This document shows, piece by piece, positions 1 through 13,200 of a stretch of 64,000 nucleotides of DNA (within the stretch, counting starts at the first letter, position 1; every line of letters starts with the position of its first letter). The stretch lies in NCBI GenBank assembly GCA_036971615.1, contig JAYKKR010000012.1, forward strand, positions 930,001 through 994,000. Reading direction: 5' to 3'. The position numbers and the translations under genes are program-made. Source of the stretch: Amyloporia xantha. Lineage: Eukaryota > Basidiomycota > Agaricomycetes > Polyporales > Adustoporiaceae. A model generated the notes under the pieces. That model was not told the origin of the DNA. It saw nothing but the letters and a program-made list of their open reading frames with translations, and searched no databases.

Positions 1-1
1 C

Positions 2-1269
2 GAGCCGCGCCATGTAGTCCACCACGAGGACGAGGCTGAGCCGCCGGTCGAGCAGAGCAACTTGTGGGCAGAGATAGAGACCCAACCTGACCTGGAGCCC
101 GAGTTCCTCTGTCCCACGCACGGCGAGATGTGCAAGCCGCAGATGTGCAAGGACCACGGAAAGTACGCGGCGGAGAAGCAGAGAGAGGAAAGAAGGCGGG
201 AGCGCGAGAATAAGGACACCACTGGGGACTGGAGAAGTCGCAAGGGCAAGGGCAGGGCACGAGGAAGGCTCTCTGAACGAAGCGGTGCGTATGCCCCCGC
301 GTCTTCTGCTGAGCTGGGCTTGACGTGGTCTCGTGACTGATGGCTTTGGCATATGCAGACTACTCGACCAACTCTGAGGATACGGTGCGCTCTGACACGT
401 CGAGGAGCTATGGACCTGTGACAGGATCCAACAGGATCCCGATCCCTGCCAGGCCAGCCCGCCTCAACAGTAGGCAAAGTACCGCCTCGCCTGCTGACAG
501 GTCAACGCCCAGCCCGTCCACCGGCTCCAGCACGGTCCCTACGAAACCCGCTCGCCTCAACAACAGACAAGCCTCTGACTCTCCGGAAGACGAGAGCGGT
601 GCTAAGTTGTCTCCTGGTGCCAGGTCTGTGCCTGCACGTCCTGCACGACTCAACGTCAAGCGAAACGGAAGCTCTCCGGACGACGACCCCTCACGCACGC
701 CGTCTCCCGGGAATCGCGCTGTCCCTCCCAAACCTGCGCGCCTCAATAGCAACCGCTCCGGCCAGGGCTCGGCCTTCGGTGCAGCTGCGTCCCCCGCGGC
801 TGTCAAGATCCCTGCTAAACCTGCCCGGTTGAATGGTAAAAATGGGAACGGCGCCAGCACGATCACTGCAACCCCAGCTCGTTCGGGAGGCAGCATCCCC
901 GCTAAGCCTGCCCGTTTGAACACCAAGGCTGGCGCCGCGCCAGGAGGCCCTAAGAAGGAGCCTGTAGAAAATAAGACTACTTCTGCGAAGCCGAGTGCCG
1001 ACCCTTGGGATCTCAACTATCGTCCAATGATGTTCAACAAAGACGACGATGCGCACTCTGTTGCGCCGAGCTCGGTTGGCGGCTGGGGCAATGTCTCCGA
1101 GGGCCCGTGGGGCGATGGAAACGGTGGCAACAGGAAGCAGGGGGCCAAGGAGGAAGCGCACCCCAAGCGAAGCTGGGCCGATGAGATGGACGACGAAGAA
1201 ACGCGTTCCGTGGCGGAAATTGTGACATCCCACGACGGATGGAGCTCTGCGTCGGTCGGCCCGTGGTGA
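2..1269 (+). CDS. PARLN-repeat, GW-rich protein (5' partial)
   Basis: The gene is open at the window edge and the reading frame starts at base 2. The exons are 2-284 and 359-1269. The 74-base intron starts GTGCGT and ends GCAG, and joining across it restores a GAC codon. The visible 397 residues hold a Cys/His cluster near residue 33-47 (CPTHGEMC, then CKDH) that could bind zinc, followed by a basic RE-rich stretch. Six copies of a P-x-(R/K)-PARLN motif then follow in Ser/Pro/Thr-rich sequence. The tail carries scattered Trp residues (GGWGN, EGPWGD, DGWSS, VGPW). The tail resembles low-complexity GW/WG Argonaute-binding regions, and a Cys/His cluster with a disordered tail recalls Stc1-type RNAi adaptors; that is inference only. 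The N-terminus lies outside the window, so the family cannot be settled. Confidence 0.7.
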
Positions 1270-3475
1270 AGAACAAATGGAATCTCTCGCTGTCTAATAT
1301 GACTTTGTCGCTATGTTGTCGTGTACTTGCTATCGCTTTGTAACCTGTGCTTAGAACCTGCCTGACGTATTGCCCTGTAGCGAGAATACTGTACGTGCCT
1401 TGAACAATAGTCAATATAGTTTTAGTTTGCTTTGCTCGATTGTGCGATGTCTTGTATATAGTGAGTGAGTGGATATGCCATGTTACATTTGGAAGCTGGT
1501 CGTACATATATGAGTTACGAAACATTCTCTCCATGATTTTTCAACCATCTCCGGACAACGTTCGGCATAGGACACGCCGTCGACTCTCCCTTGCCGTCAG
1601 TCTGCTCGTACATAGACTGACAGCACTTGTACAATTTGCGCAAATGCTCATCGCACTTCTCTGGATTGTACGTGTTGCGATTCAGACAAGTCTGAAGCGT
1701 GCATGCTACAGATGCAAGTCATACATTGTTCTATCATGGACATAGTCTGAGCTTTGCTCACCTTCTGCTTGACACGGAGGGTCTGATGATGTCTATATGA
1801 TCATTACATTTCGGTCAGCGCGATCTCTGCCGACTCAAAGTGGTAAATGACTAACATCGGACATTTGGTTTGGTGAGACACTAGCGAGTTTGTATGAGGT
1901 CGACAAGCCTTTACCATAAAGTTCGAGACCAACAGTAGGAAAGTCGCCGCTCCACCATGACGTTTAGCAAGCGCCGGAGCACCGTCGCGTCGCGACGCGT
2001 TAATGACACGTGCTCGTGTGTTAGAGAGGTATGGCCGGCTTGCAAAACCGCTGGAATTTGGAAGTATACAATGCTGTCATCTGAACAGCATCTGCTAACC
2101 AGTTCTTCGGATATATAGCCTACTTTCACATTGGAAGACGCTACATTCCACCTTTCCCTCCATCATGCACGGCATAAAGGGGTCATTGGCACCGCAATAA
2201 TCATCGTCATCCTCGGAGTCGATTGTTCCAGTGTGTATATATATCTGATGATGCTGTCGCAGTCGTAACAGCGGGTGATTATGCATTCATAACCGTCACA
2301 TAAAAGGGCCTGAATGAAGAGTGGTTTATAGACAAACGCGGATTAAGGAAGAAAGACTGTCTTCTTGTTCCATACTGGATTTAGTCCTGTTGGCAGCATT
2401 CATCGAGGCAATGACCGCCTCCTTATGACTCTCAAAGGACGGGCGGGAGGTGCGGGGTGAGGGCGAAGATATTTGAGCGACACTCTCATCCTGTGGAGAT
2501 GAGGAGTACGTACAGACACGGAACAAAAGGTTTCTGTACTTGAAGCCCAGATCGAAGAACTTGTTATGCTAAACTTCCTCTTCCTCATGGCTGCCAACAG
2601 CAACACCCTCGACCAGTAAACAGGACGTGACTTCGAGAAGTAAACGTGTATAGGGAGCAGCTCCAATCGACTGATTTCGGTGGTTCCAGAAGTCCTTCAG
2701 GAAAAAAACAGAACGCGGACACCGATGAGATTGTCATTGTATGTGGCAGAGGAATCAGAGGACGAGGCGGCTTTCTCAGCACTCAGAAGATGCGGTCAGA
2801 CGCTACGGCCGCCTTCATCTAGCCCAACCGAATTCAAAGGAGGGAGGGGGACATGGCACTGTCGCCGGGCAGGTGATACTTATTTCGAAAAGGTGATCGG
2901 TGTTAGCATCGGCTTTCGCCGTGGTCAATGTTGTGCTCCGATCTTTGGCCATGTTTGTAAACAGCGTCCTTGCTACAGCTGAGGCCTCAACCGCCCCGCC
3001 CAAGCGGCCAGTCGAGCGACCAAAAACGTTGCGAAAAGCGTCCAACATGAGGCCGTTACGAATTGCTTTACGCGATTACCCAATGACTGCCACCTCCTAA
3101 GTATTATATCACTAACATGTTTGAACACCGCCTCGGAGACCAGTTTGAACTCGCGACATCAAATCCTCATCATATCACTGTTCCACTTTCCCTTGGCCCC
3201 CTTCACCGCACAGGCCTGAAACTCCCGGTGACTACAGATTTGGTATGTCCGTTGCGCTAAATTAAATCCGAAACACGAGGCAGAACAAGGGTTGTGGTGT
3301 CCGCCGTCTGGCTGTGTATATACATGACGGACTTGTTGGTGAAAAGCGCCCTGCTTTAGCAATTCCCCTCAACACTGTATATTTGGTCAGCCTGCAGCTT
3401 GAACCGCATGTCCAAGCCCAAGCCTGCGCCATCTCTGTAGTCCGAGGTGTACTACTACGCCATTCGTATCTCGAA
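1270..3475. other. Intergenic stretch, no convincing gene
   Basis: Only short ORFs without start context, splice logic or recognisable domains were found. Minus-strand frames between about 2330 and 2670 look weakly coding (Ser/Pro-rich) but are broken by stops and do not join cleanly, so they could be remnants. Confidence 0.4.
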
Positions 3476-4678
3476 ATGCCTCCAGGTGCACCGCCCGTGA
3501 GTTTATCTTTCAACGAGGAACAGTGACCATTCTGAGTGTTCTCCGTGATGTTCATCGACTAGATGTCCAATGGTGGGCTCACAGCGATTATCACGGCATC
3601 CATCATAGCAGCTGTTGGTCTCCTCGTTTTCGTTGTCTTGACTCTCCATCGGCGACGGCTACGAAAGGGGAACCATCCATTTCCAGAGGCTCCCGGCTCT
3701 CGTTTATTTAATCTCAGGGGCAGGGCGAAGTCTCTGTCCCCGTCGATGATATCCTCGAAGCCGCTACTTACTCCCAATGGCTCCGTGTACGGCAGGAGTC
3801 TCAGTCTGGACGGCAGTACTAAAGAAGAGGTCGTACAAGGGTCCGAAGTCTTCAGACTGTCCGACCCATCTATCGAACAATTTGGACCTTCGATGGCATT
3901 ACGTCCGAATCGCTTGGAGGACTCATCTACAGACGACTTCCATGCTTCTTCTCCGCGACACACAATCCATAGCCGGTCCCTTAATTCCAGTCGTGACGCT
4001 GATGACAGTCGTTTTGATCACCGACATCCTGGCCTGTTCGCGCGATTCGCACCTGCTGTCCTGAAAGTCCTTCATTCTGAAGCAGAAGATGCCGAAGGCA
4101 ATGCAGGACCCGCCGATTCGCGTTTCGCTCTTGGAACTCCAGCCATGAGCTCTCCGCGGGTCCCGCAATTGGAGCAACGACCGGCCGACGTTTCCACATC
4201 TCAACTTATACAATCGAGTCTTGATTTACCAGCAAGATACGCGCCTCCCTCGCAGCTTTCCGTGTCTATGACCGTCGCTATCCCACCATCGTCCCTCACC
4301 ATCCATACACGTGAAACCATCGAGCCGCGGACATCAGAGCGTCCGGACTGCGAGATGAATCCGGATAGATCAGACGACACGCTCGCGTCTCACTTCTCCT
4401 CCCCGTCATCGACGCCAACCACGCCAGCAGCGGAGCCTAATTGGACACCGAACCTCCTCGGTCGCTCTTCTCCTTGGAGGGGTCTACTTAGCGTCGTCCG
4501 CTCTAGCACCATCGATCTGCGAGGTGGCCCAGAGTCACCGATGGTATTGGTGCAAGATCATAGTGCCTTCCACAGGACACCCCAGGTTTCGGAGGTGACT
4601 CATCAGGACGGTTCACAATTTGGGTTACCTCGGCCACTGCCAGTATTCTCGTCGCCTTCGCAGGTGTTCAGTGTATGA
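3476..4678 (+). CDS. Single-pass membrane protein, Ser/Pro-rich cytosolic tail
   Basis: The main exon is 3563-4678. A small first exon 3476-3496 is likely (MPPGAPP): it ends at a GTGAGT donor, and a 66-base intron ends TAG directly before the ATG at 3563, keeping the frame. If that exon is not used, translation starts at 3563. The protein has about 378 residues. Near the N-terminus one hydrophobic helix (AIITASIIAAVGLLVFVVLTL) is followed at once by an arginine/lysine stop-transfer stretch (HRRRLRKG). The remaining 330 residues are Ser/Thr/Pro-rich and probably disordered. There is no cleavable signal peptide. Short extracellular N-terminus plus TM plus long tail is a common architecture of uncharacterised Agaricomycete membrane proteins. 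I do not recognise a named family. Confidence 0.6.
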
Positions 4679-5935
4679 TAAGAATGCCCTCGTAGCGGAG
4701 AGACTACGGTGTTATTACTACTACTTTAATATTAGGCTAATGGCGGCTTCTCGCAGACAAGTCGTGAGTCGACTGACGCTCTCCAGTCAATGCGAGTGAG
4801 GGGATCCTGCTATGTGCAAGCTTTCGATTCAATCGCGACTATAGCAAGTGCCTATCGATTCGCCGGGTCAAATAACACTGGTAAGACACAAAACATATCT
4901 ACGTTGACCGCACCTTATTAACTGTGCGTTCTCAAAGATATCTGAGGTTCACATCGTATACCACGAGAATGTGCTCATCACCTGACAAGCAGTACTAGGA
5001 CTCTGCCATGAAGAGAAGAGAAGTCTTCCGCGCTCCTACTATATAGCTACTATATAGCTGTGCGAACTTCGTTCAAGCACTAGGTATGAACGAATTGACA
5101 TGTATTGGTGGATCGACAGCAGCTCTTCTATTATCACGTCTTTGCGAGCCTTCTTTCAAGACGATAGCATGAGATCAGCACTTACGGCTTATCAGACAAC
5201 AAGACGATTATTGTCAAGTGTGAAACCACCCGGTATGTGAACAGCGATTGGAAGCAAACCCTTCCAGAGCTCCCCCTCCCCCCTTTGTTAGCAAAAGACA
5301 CACCAGCCATGTCCATATCCCCTACGTCTTGCATTCAAAACTGCATGTGAACTGCACCATAGATACAATATTAATTCGGCACATACGATTCTCATGGTGT
5401 CTCGTCTCGCCCTTCTGTAGGCGTTCTCTTCTATTCTGACCACGAGCGTGATTCGTGATAGGCATAGCCGTGAACCCAATCATTGTCGTCCTTCACGCCA
5501 CTCGGAGTGCATAGATGAATCCACGACAGCCAAGATATGCAACTTTCGTCGCCCCGGTATTGATTCTCACAATTACTCAAAATTAGTTTTTGAATTAGCC
5601 GTGCGTATCGTTCCTTCTCACCCGAGTGGTGATGGTCCGATATATCCATACGGGCGCGAAAGAATCCCTTTCTGAAAGCCCGATCCTTGCCGCCTTACGC
5701 CGATACGTCCAAAACATCACCGAAAGCATACAGCTGCTGCCAGTGAGGCTGTTGTGTGGATTTTGTTTTGGCATCAACGCCATGTACGCCTCTGCGACCT
5801 GAGTTTATTTATAACACGAGCATGTCGCTCGGTCTTACATACTAAAGAGGATGATCAGCATTCAGTGCTCTTGCTTTATTATAGTAGACGACGCATTAAG
5901 CGCCCAATCGTTGTCTCTTTATCACTACGTCCGAC
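4679..5935. other. Intergenic stretch, no gene seen
   Basis: No supported gene was seen. A short AT-rich direct repeat (CTACTATATAG-like, two copies) lies near 5038-5059. The final few hundred bases would hold the promoter of the zinc-finger gene that starts at 5936. Confidence 0.45.
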
Positions 5936-7145
5936 ATGGATGAAACCGCCGAAATCAGACAATGGCATTGCAACTGGAACTGGTGCCCTCGTGTATTCAC
6001 TCATGGTCGCGACCTCTTGGACCATCTCAGACAAGAGCACTTCACGAACGTACTTCGGGTTGAGAAAGATGAATGGGATGCGCACATGCGAGCATATGAA
6101 GGTCAGAGCGGTGCCACAGGTGCGTTATGAGAGTTCTGAGGTCTATACATGGGAACCGAGTGCTAGGACCCAGATAGCTTGATGAAGGCCATTCCTACCC
6201 AGTCTTCAGGGTTTGAAACAAGCGTAGATTCGGGGATAAAACCAGAACCGTCTGGGAAAAGCGTCCCTCTGAATGCCTCATCTCCGTCTCCGTCGCCGCC
6301 GCCGTCCCAGCCTGAGGCGCCTTCTACCCCGCCTCCCCGTCGTAGAGCCCGCAACTCCTTCGCAGACTACAATGCTCTATCATCGCCGATAACCACACCC
6401 GTTGCCAGCCCCCTCCCACAGTCTCCTGCGCTCAATAGCCTCGTCGCAGAAGCGCTCAACTCTGCCGCAGTCCTAAATGCTTCACGGCCACCACGGTCTA
6501 CCGGAAGCAGGGCGGTTGCACTACCGAGGAAACGACACAATAATGCACCTCTTTCGTTGCCTCGGAGAATGATCAAGTCGTCAGACAAGAGTCTTATCAG
6601 ACCGAACGTCGATGCTGCGCGTAGTCACAGTATGAGTTCAGAGTCGACATCATCTGCACGAGATGTAGAGACTCAATTGACACAGAATGCGGAGGCTTCC
6701 CCGCCTAATTCGCAGTCACCGTCGCAACCTCAGTCACAGCCAGAGTCTCAATTCGCATCATATCCTGCGGATCCATATCCTCCAATTCAAACTCAAGCTC
6801 CCTATGACAGCCCAAGTAAGTCCTCTCAAACACTGTCCTCAGTCCATCTAGCCACATGATTAAATCTCGACTCCTGTAGCGATCAGCAAGGGCTCTGGTA
6901 CTCAGAGTAACGCCTGCCGTTCGTTCACCTCGGGGCACATGTCTATAAGTCCATCTAGCTGGAAAGACGTGCACGAAGAGGACGCCCGCGATTCGAGCGG
7001 CGTCTCAGGCTCACACACATCGATATCTCAGCTATCCCAAGATTTGAGCCAAACCAGCTTATCTCAGTCATCTGCTGGTGCTTCCGTGAAGGACTTGTTC
7101 GTGCTGCAGACACAAGCACCATATCTAAGTCAGATGTTGATTTGA
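5936..7145 (+). CDS. C2H2 zinc-finger protein with disordered Ser/Pro/Gln tail
   Basis: The exons are 5936-6119, 6174-6815 and 6880-7145. Introns of 54 and 64 bases start GTGCGT and GTAAGT and end CAG and TAG; both joins keep frame, at phase 1. The protein has about 363 residues. At residues 11-35 there is one zinc finger with spacing C-x4-C-x12-H-x4-H (WHCNWNWCPRVF, then LDHLRQEH). The rest is Ser/Pro/Gln-rich with basic patches (PRRRARN, PRKRHN) that could act as nuclear localisation signals. A likely role is a DNA-binding or regulatory nuclear protein, which is inference. The same C-x4-C finger type occurs in the gene at 23218-24426, so the two may be distant relatives. Confidence 0.8.
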
Positions 7146-7838
7146 TAAGAAGAGAAGAGAGTCGTGTGATGGAACTCACTCCTTGTATGCCGTAGTCGGA
7201 TTCATTACTTGGTGTATGATGTCGGGCAGAATTACGTCAATGTAAAAGACGTATGTTCAATCTAACAGTGTTCACTATCCAATGTCTCGACCACTGTAGA
7301 ACAGCAAAACCAAATGTACATATAGTTACATGCCTAACAACCATAAAGTTGACTGACGGAGATATCTGATACGACTAGAATGCACGGATAATTGCGAAGG
7401 ACGTGAAAAATATGCGGTGATCGTGCGAGTGAGTAACTCTGCCTGAAGGCTGCGACCCCAACTCTGACACCGTGCAATAAATTCACGCTCCTTGAGGTTG
7501 AAGGTCAGTTACTTTAAATCACGATCCTCGCATCACAGCGACCCAGAGTATTCACCGTGTGGACCGTTTGCTCTCACCTCGAGTCAAGATGGCCCGATAT
7601 ATTCAAACGGGAGAGAAGGAATTCCTGATCATTGCTACACTTGAAGTCCTACAACAGGCCCCAAACATGGTGCATCTGTGCGTGTAGCAAACACTCATGT
7701 GAATACGACTGTCTTGCAATCGATGCCACCACAGTACCTGCAACCTGAATTTATTGAAAAGATCAATTTGATGCAAACAGCGTGTAGGTTGGCCTTAACT
7801 GATGGGATATACTAGCATCGCCTACCAGTCGGAACCCT
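7146..7838. other. Intergenic stretch between convergent genes
   Basis: The zinc-finger gene ends from the left and the SDR gene ends from the right. I see no ORF, RNA gene or repeat here. Confidence 0.5.
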
Positions 7839-9442
7839 TCATTGCGTTGGCGGAGTAGATGATGCATGAGGCTGCGTCTCCTGCTCCTGCGTGGATCTGG
7901 TCTCCTTCGACCGTGCCTCCCACGCTTTCAACTGTTCTTCATACCACTCCCAGACTACCCTCCCCACTGCCTCTCCGCCATATTCGCCATCGTCAGGCAA
8001 ACTCATACCTGGCTCCTCCGCCTTTGTTTCTTCCTTCCCTTGCCGGCCACTGTCCTTCTCCACTTCCTGTGGCGCCACGGACGGTGGCAAGGGTGGCACG
8101 TGCATCTGCACCACTGCGCACTCACGATATAGCGCTCCAGGCTTGAGCACCTCCTCGACGGCTACAATAGGTCTTACTGGCTTCCCAGCGGACGAGTCGT
8201 CGGGTTCGGTGGAGGCCGAAGTGGGGTTGATGGAGGCATCGACGTGAGCAAGGGCACGCTTGAGCGGAGTCGGGAGGAAGAGCACATGGAGGACGGATTG
8301 TAACGCGGAGATTGGCGACTTTGTTAGCAGCACGAGCACTGGGAAGAGAATAATGTATCTGACATAAAGATATCGGGATTTCAATAATAAAAATCCACGC
8401 CATCAGAGAACGACAACTTCAGAACTCACAGAACGAATCCTAGCAATGAGTATGCTTCCCCGGAATCGCGTTCAGCGCCGAGTAGCGGCGCAATGATATC
8501 CTTGCGACTGATACCGGGACAGACAGATACAGCAGTTATGTTGGAAGGATGAGGAGCATCGGGTTTCTTGGACGGTTGCTTGGCACTTGAAGCCGATCCA
8601 GAGGTAGAGCCGCCCGTAGGGCTCTGAGGAACATCCGAAGCATGATTTGGTAGGAAATCCAGAACACGTTGCAGATGGCGTGTCAAGATGGTGGTACGGA
8701 GCGCCCTGAAACCCTCATGCAGGAGATGCGAAGTCGCCGGTAGCGAAGAGGAGGCAGTGAGTTGGGAGGTGAACGCCGGAGCAGATGCAGCGTAAAAGGG
8801 ATTGACGACATTCACTATTCGAATGTCACGTTCCGCAGGTTCCACTAGCAACGCCGGCAGTAGCAACGTAGTCATAAGAAATGTAGCGAGGGACAAAGTA
8901 TCCCGTTTCTCTGCAAAAGTAGCGGCCTTATGCGATCGGCCAATGAATGAGCCTATTGCGCTGTACTCGTGGCCGAAGACGATTGCATCCAACCGTTGGT
9001 CTTGTCCAGTCAGAAAGCGAGTACAGAACTCACGGATGGACGCAGGATTAGTTAAATCAGCATATTCAGCGAAGATGTTCTCGTTGTTGGACGTTGAACG
9101 GAGGACGGGGATTATGAGCGAGGGATAAGGATGCTCGAGGGGGTAGTCGGAGATCGCTATGATGTGCGCGCCGCGCGCGGCAAGAGCGGCAAGCAGTGTT
9201 AGACCGAGGGGTGTGAATGCGCCCTACTAGACGTGATCATTAAAGTTCAATCCAGCAGGCAGTAGCAATGAACGCACCGTAACAATGATCACGCGGGCAT
9301 GAAGGTCGCGCTCACGATTGGTGGTACGCCCCTGCACAAAGGCATATACGACTACGAGAGCGATAGCAGAAAAGCAGATATGGAGGTAGTATCTCGACGG
9401 AAATATCGCGGAAACAGCTGTGTAGACAACTTGGAGCACCAT
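7839..9442 (-). CDS. Membrane-anchored short-chain dehydrogenase/reductase-like protein
   Basis: The exons, 5' to 3' on the minus strand, are 9442-9278, 9223-8430 and 8358-7839. Introns of 54 and 71 bases have GTGCG and GTGAG donors and TAG and CAG acceptors. The product has 492 residues. The N-terminal hydrophobic segment (YYLHICFSAIALVVVYAFV) looks like a membrane anchor. A Rossmann start follows (VIIVTGAFTPLGLTLLAALA, a TG-x5-G nucleotide-binding loop), then an Asp-containing second strand end and DAIVFGHEYSAIG. After a Ser-rich insert a second hydrophobic stretch (YIILFPVLVLLTKSP) precedes VLHVLFLPTP and a helix WEWYEEQLKAWE. This fits fungal SDR-fold oxidoreductases on membranes (Env9/DUF1776-like); substrate unknown. 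I cannot see a clear YxxxK pair, so catalysis is unproven. Confidence 0.75.
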
Positions 9443-10266
9443 TTAGATAATGGAACTAGTGCTTTAACTGCTGTCGGCCTGTCATCAGCCCGATTTTCGA
9501 TTCGGCTGCAAGATTATTACACACCTGATGCATATGTGGCGGTTTTCCAGACTGAGAGTGTATCAGACTAGCGGATGCAAGTGAGCTCAGTCGGCCGTCG
9601 TTCCAGCTAGTGGTAAATGCCCTGCACAGTGTAGTTACCCGTCCAGGCCAGCTTGCGCGGTGAGCAGCGGTCGAGGTCCGTAAGCACGAAAAGAATACAA
9701 GAAGAATTAAAGCAGACTATATGATGCTGAGATTCTCTGCAATGCACGTAAATTGGGTGCAGAATATAGACTGAATATCTCCTGGGGCTCGAGACTGTAG
9801 GAGGCAACCGAGCTCGTTAGTGCTCACGTGGCAACGAAGTCGAAACCCTGAAAAGGTAAGTACAGGATTATGTTTTCTGCTCAAGTCCTCTGCAGTGCTA
9901 CATAGTTTGTGCAATCTTTTTTAAATTTGTAGACTGAAGTCTAGATGCTCCCGTGCTGTCGCACATCAAAAATCGAACTCAAGAAGGCAAGGGGATGGTA
10001 AGCTGCTGGGGACATATGATGACATACTAATACTATTACTGAAGTACCAAAACGTGACAATGCAGATGAAGTCCGTTGATTTGCACCATGTGGGTATATC
10101 ATACCGTACAATATCACAACTAACAGCAGACCGAGGGATCATCGACACGATAGTAGACACATTAACGACCGGAATGTCCAGAATGAATGTGGGCCCATAA
10201 ATAGATGGCGTAAGGCGCAAAGAAGGCGCAAAGGGAAACCCCGATGAGGCAGCTCCGGGAGCAATG
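9443..10266. other. Intergenic stretch, no gene seen
   Basis: This lies between the 5' end of the SDR gene and the 3' end of the Bem2-like gene, both minus strand. It would hold the SDR promoter. No repeat or RNA gene was recognised. Confidence 0.45.
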
Positions 10267-13200
10267 TCATGAAGAAACAGAGAAGGACAGTGAATGCGGA
10301 CTGCCAAGATTTACATCAAGGACAGGAGGATTAGCCGAGATCTTAAGTGAATTCGTGTCATCCTGTATCTCTGGACCCTCATCGCAGAGTAAGTCTTCGT
10401 CTTCGTCCTCTTCCGGGATGGGCTCGTCAAATTCAAATTCATCTTGATCACGCTCGAGTTCGGCCTCTTGGTCCTGATCGGCTTCGATATCGAATATCGT
10501 GTGGAACTGCACATCGCCGTGGTTAGCTAGGCAATCTGTGCATCAATTCGGATAGTAAGAACTCACATGGGCGATGAGCAGTTTAGTGACCCTATGCCCA
10601 GTGCTCATATTGGCAAAGAAAAGCGACAAGTCGTTATTTGGCGAGCGCAGTAGGTTCGGGCTGAATACAGTTGCAAGCGACTCGGCTGTCATTTGGTTGT
10701 TCTCTTCGTAATCTGTCACCCTAAGTTCTAGCTTGTTAGATTCGCACAGGCTGTGTCACAAATGCCACGTACTTATCCAGATGTTCGATTATGCGCTTCA
10801 GCAAATAGAAATTGGGGTCTGGAAGACCATGGATGACTTTCCGAACGTTTGAGAGTCTCGCCGCTAGATCGACTTCGCCGAGTGCTGTCCAGATGTAAAT
10901 CAATGCATCCTTATCGTTTCCAAGAATGAGAGAATGGAAACGCACAGCCGGCATCAAGGATGTCATTGTAAGATGAGGATGGGAAAATGCCCCCAGGAGC
11001 ACCCGGAACCAGGACTTGATGAGGTCGCATACAGCATGTATGTCGGTAATAGAAGTGATTGGCCACTCGCCTAATCATGTTCATAAGTGATATATCCAGA
11101 AGCGGACCGCTGCACGCAATATACATACCTCTGTTGAGAGCATCCTTGTAAGCTTGGACTTCTGAATGCGCGCCAGCGATACGATCTGAGATGACAACTG
11201 TCAAACCAGCTGGATTGAATAAAGAGAAAGGCCACATACAGATTCCCATCTCCGTGAGACCTCGACTTTCTACTTCAGAAATCAAAAGTTCCAGCACTGA
11301 AGGAATAGCACCCGGTGGGACTTCGCCTGATCCTGCTTCACGCTGGAGTAGGAAGGTGAGTTCGACACCAAAAACTGTGCGTACATCAGAAACCTCCACA
11401 ACTCGCAAGTCTTCGGATACCCACCTGCTCGGGGATCTCTGGATGCTGTCGCAGGTTGACTGAGAAGGTGATCTGAGAGCTGCATCTTAGAATTCTGTCC
11501 AAGATATGTCAATCGCCGTTTTGCAGTCGTCTTCGAAACATGTTGAATAGTATCCATCCATTTCTTCATCTCTGCCTTATTGATAGCTTGGAACAAGTAG
11601 TGGCCACCATCCTCTGTGTCGAGTTGAAAGGTGAACGAACGCTCGTTATTAACGAATTGAGCCACTCGTGCGTCCACAACGCTTAGCACCAGGGAAGGCT
11701 TGTGCGATGGTATGAAGTCGAGTTCGGCCGGGCTGCGCTTGACTCCAGGTAACGCAAGGGTTTCAGAAGTGAAAGCGCTCGAGATGGGTCGCATGAATTG
11801 GAAGAATGCCGATGACATGCTTTTCTTGTTGCGATGTTGTTTCTGCGAGACTACAGGTTGTCGCCGAGTATTCATCGCCTTGTTTAAGTATTCCTCCCGC
11901 TTATCATGGCGTAGTTGCTCCTGTCGCTTTTCTCTGCTGAGGCGATCACGTAAGTGCCGGTCTCGTTTGTTCTTGTCTTGCTGAAGGGAGACTAGAACCT
12001 GGAAAGGTCGATAATTCTTCTTAGATCCCAGAGGACCAGCCGAATTAGCCTCTCTGTAAGCTTCTTCCCGGATGGCACGGAGATCGAAGTGCACAGACGA
12101 GACCTCCTTCTCGACACTGTTCAGTCGCTCATAGTCACGCCGATCCATATGGCGGCGTTGACGCGGTTTGCGAGTGCCTGCTAGCCCGGAAGCATTGGAA
12201 ATCAAGGTATGAAGAGATCTGTCAATGTAAACAGCTCCTTCAGAACACATAAGAGCAAGCAGCGATAGATAGCAACTGGCCTGCGCTTGTCGAAATTCAC
12301 CAGGCCCGAACTTTCTGCATTTGCGGACTCCAATATGTCCGGTGTGCTGATCACTTCTAGCATCCTCTCGAGAATCCACCCGATGTCCACCGTTAAGGCA
12401 CACCGGGAAGTGACTGTCAAGACAGCAGGTCTGCTCAATAGTGCCGCAAGAGTTTCGCAAGTTGTTCCGCGAGCAAGAGCAACATTTTGCCAGCCACGGT
12501 AATGTGTACGGCTCTCCACGCTAAGGATAGCAGATGTCATGACTGCCTCCACAAAGGACCGAATGCAAGGACGTGAGGCTAGGGAGATGTTGTTTGCCGT
12601 GGGTTCGGTGTTCCGGAGGCGGCAAACTTCGATAGCACGAAGCACCAGCTCCATTCTTGCTTGCCGCATGCGGATACCGAGCCTGGGGGCTACCAGCGTG
12701 GACACTAGCCATTTGCGCAATATTCCGAACGCCCGTATACAACTACGCACGGATGGCGGAAGGAGGCGATAAAGAGAATCCTGGCCGAGTTCAGAAATCA
12801 TCGACGATGGTTCGACTTCGATGATGTAAGAGCTCATGAACTGGATCTCTACTTCATCGGCAATGGAGCTAGGTTCACGCGGTAGAAACCAGCCGGTACG
12901 ATCCGCTGATTGAACCTCAAGCAGATCAAATGTGACGAACAGATCCTGTAGAGACGTATGAGTAAGATTGCCAACGCATAATAATCTGACTTTACCTCTT
13001 GACTAACGTTGCGGAAAGCCGCAGACGCCATAGAATCGAGGTTATTAACCAGGTCTTCTGCGTCAAGCTGGTCGATGTCGGGAACTTCGGAGCCAAAACT
13101 CTGAACACCTAAAGAATCCATGGAGCTACGCAACAATGAAGCTTCTCGGGTAGGCCTCAATGTTTGCGATAGGAATGAAAGGTGCAGAGTCTCCTTGATC

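Noticed and set aside
408..1016. Long minus-strand ORF opposite the PARLN gene
   Set aside because: It mirrors the repeat-rich plus-strand exon; the plus frame has an intron with correct signals and a continuous reading frame from the window edge.
2326..3048. Series of minus-strand ORFs
   Set aside because: Some stretches look coding but are separated by stops without workable introns, and no domain is recognisable.
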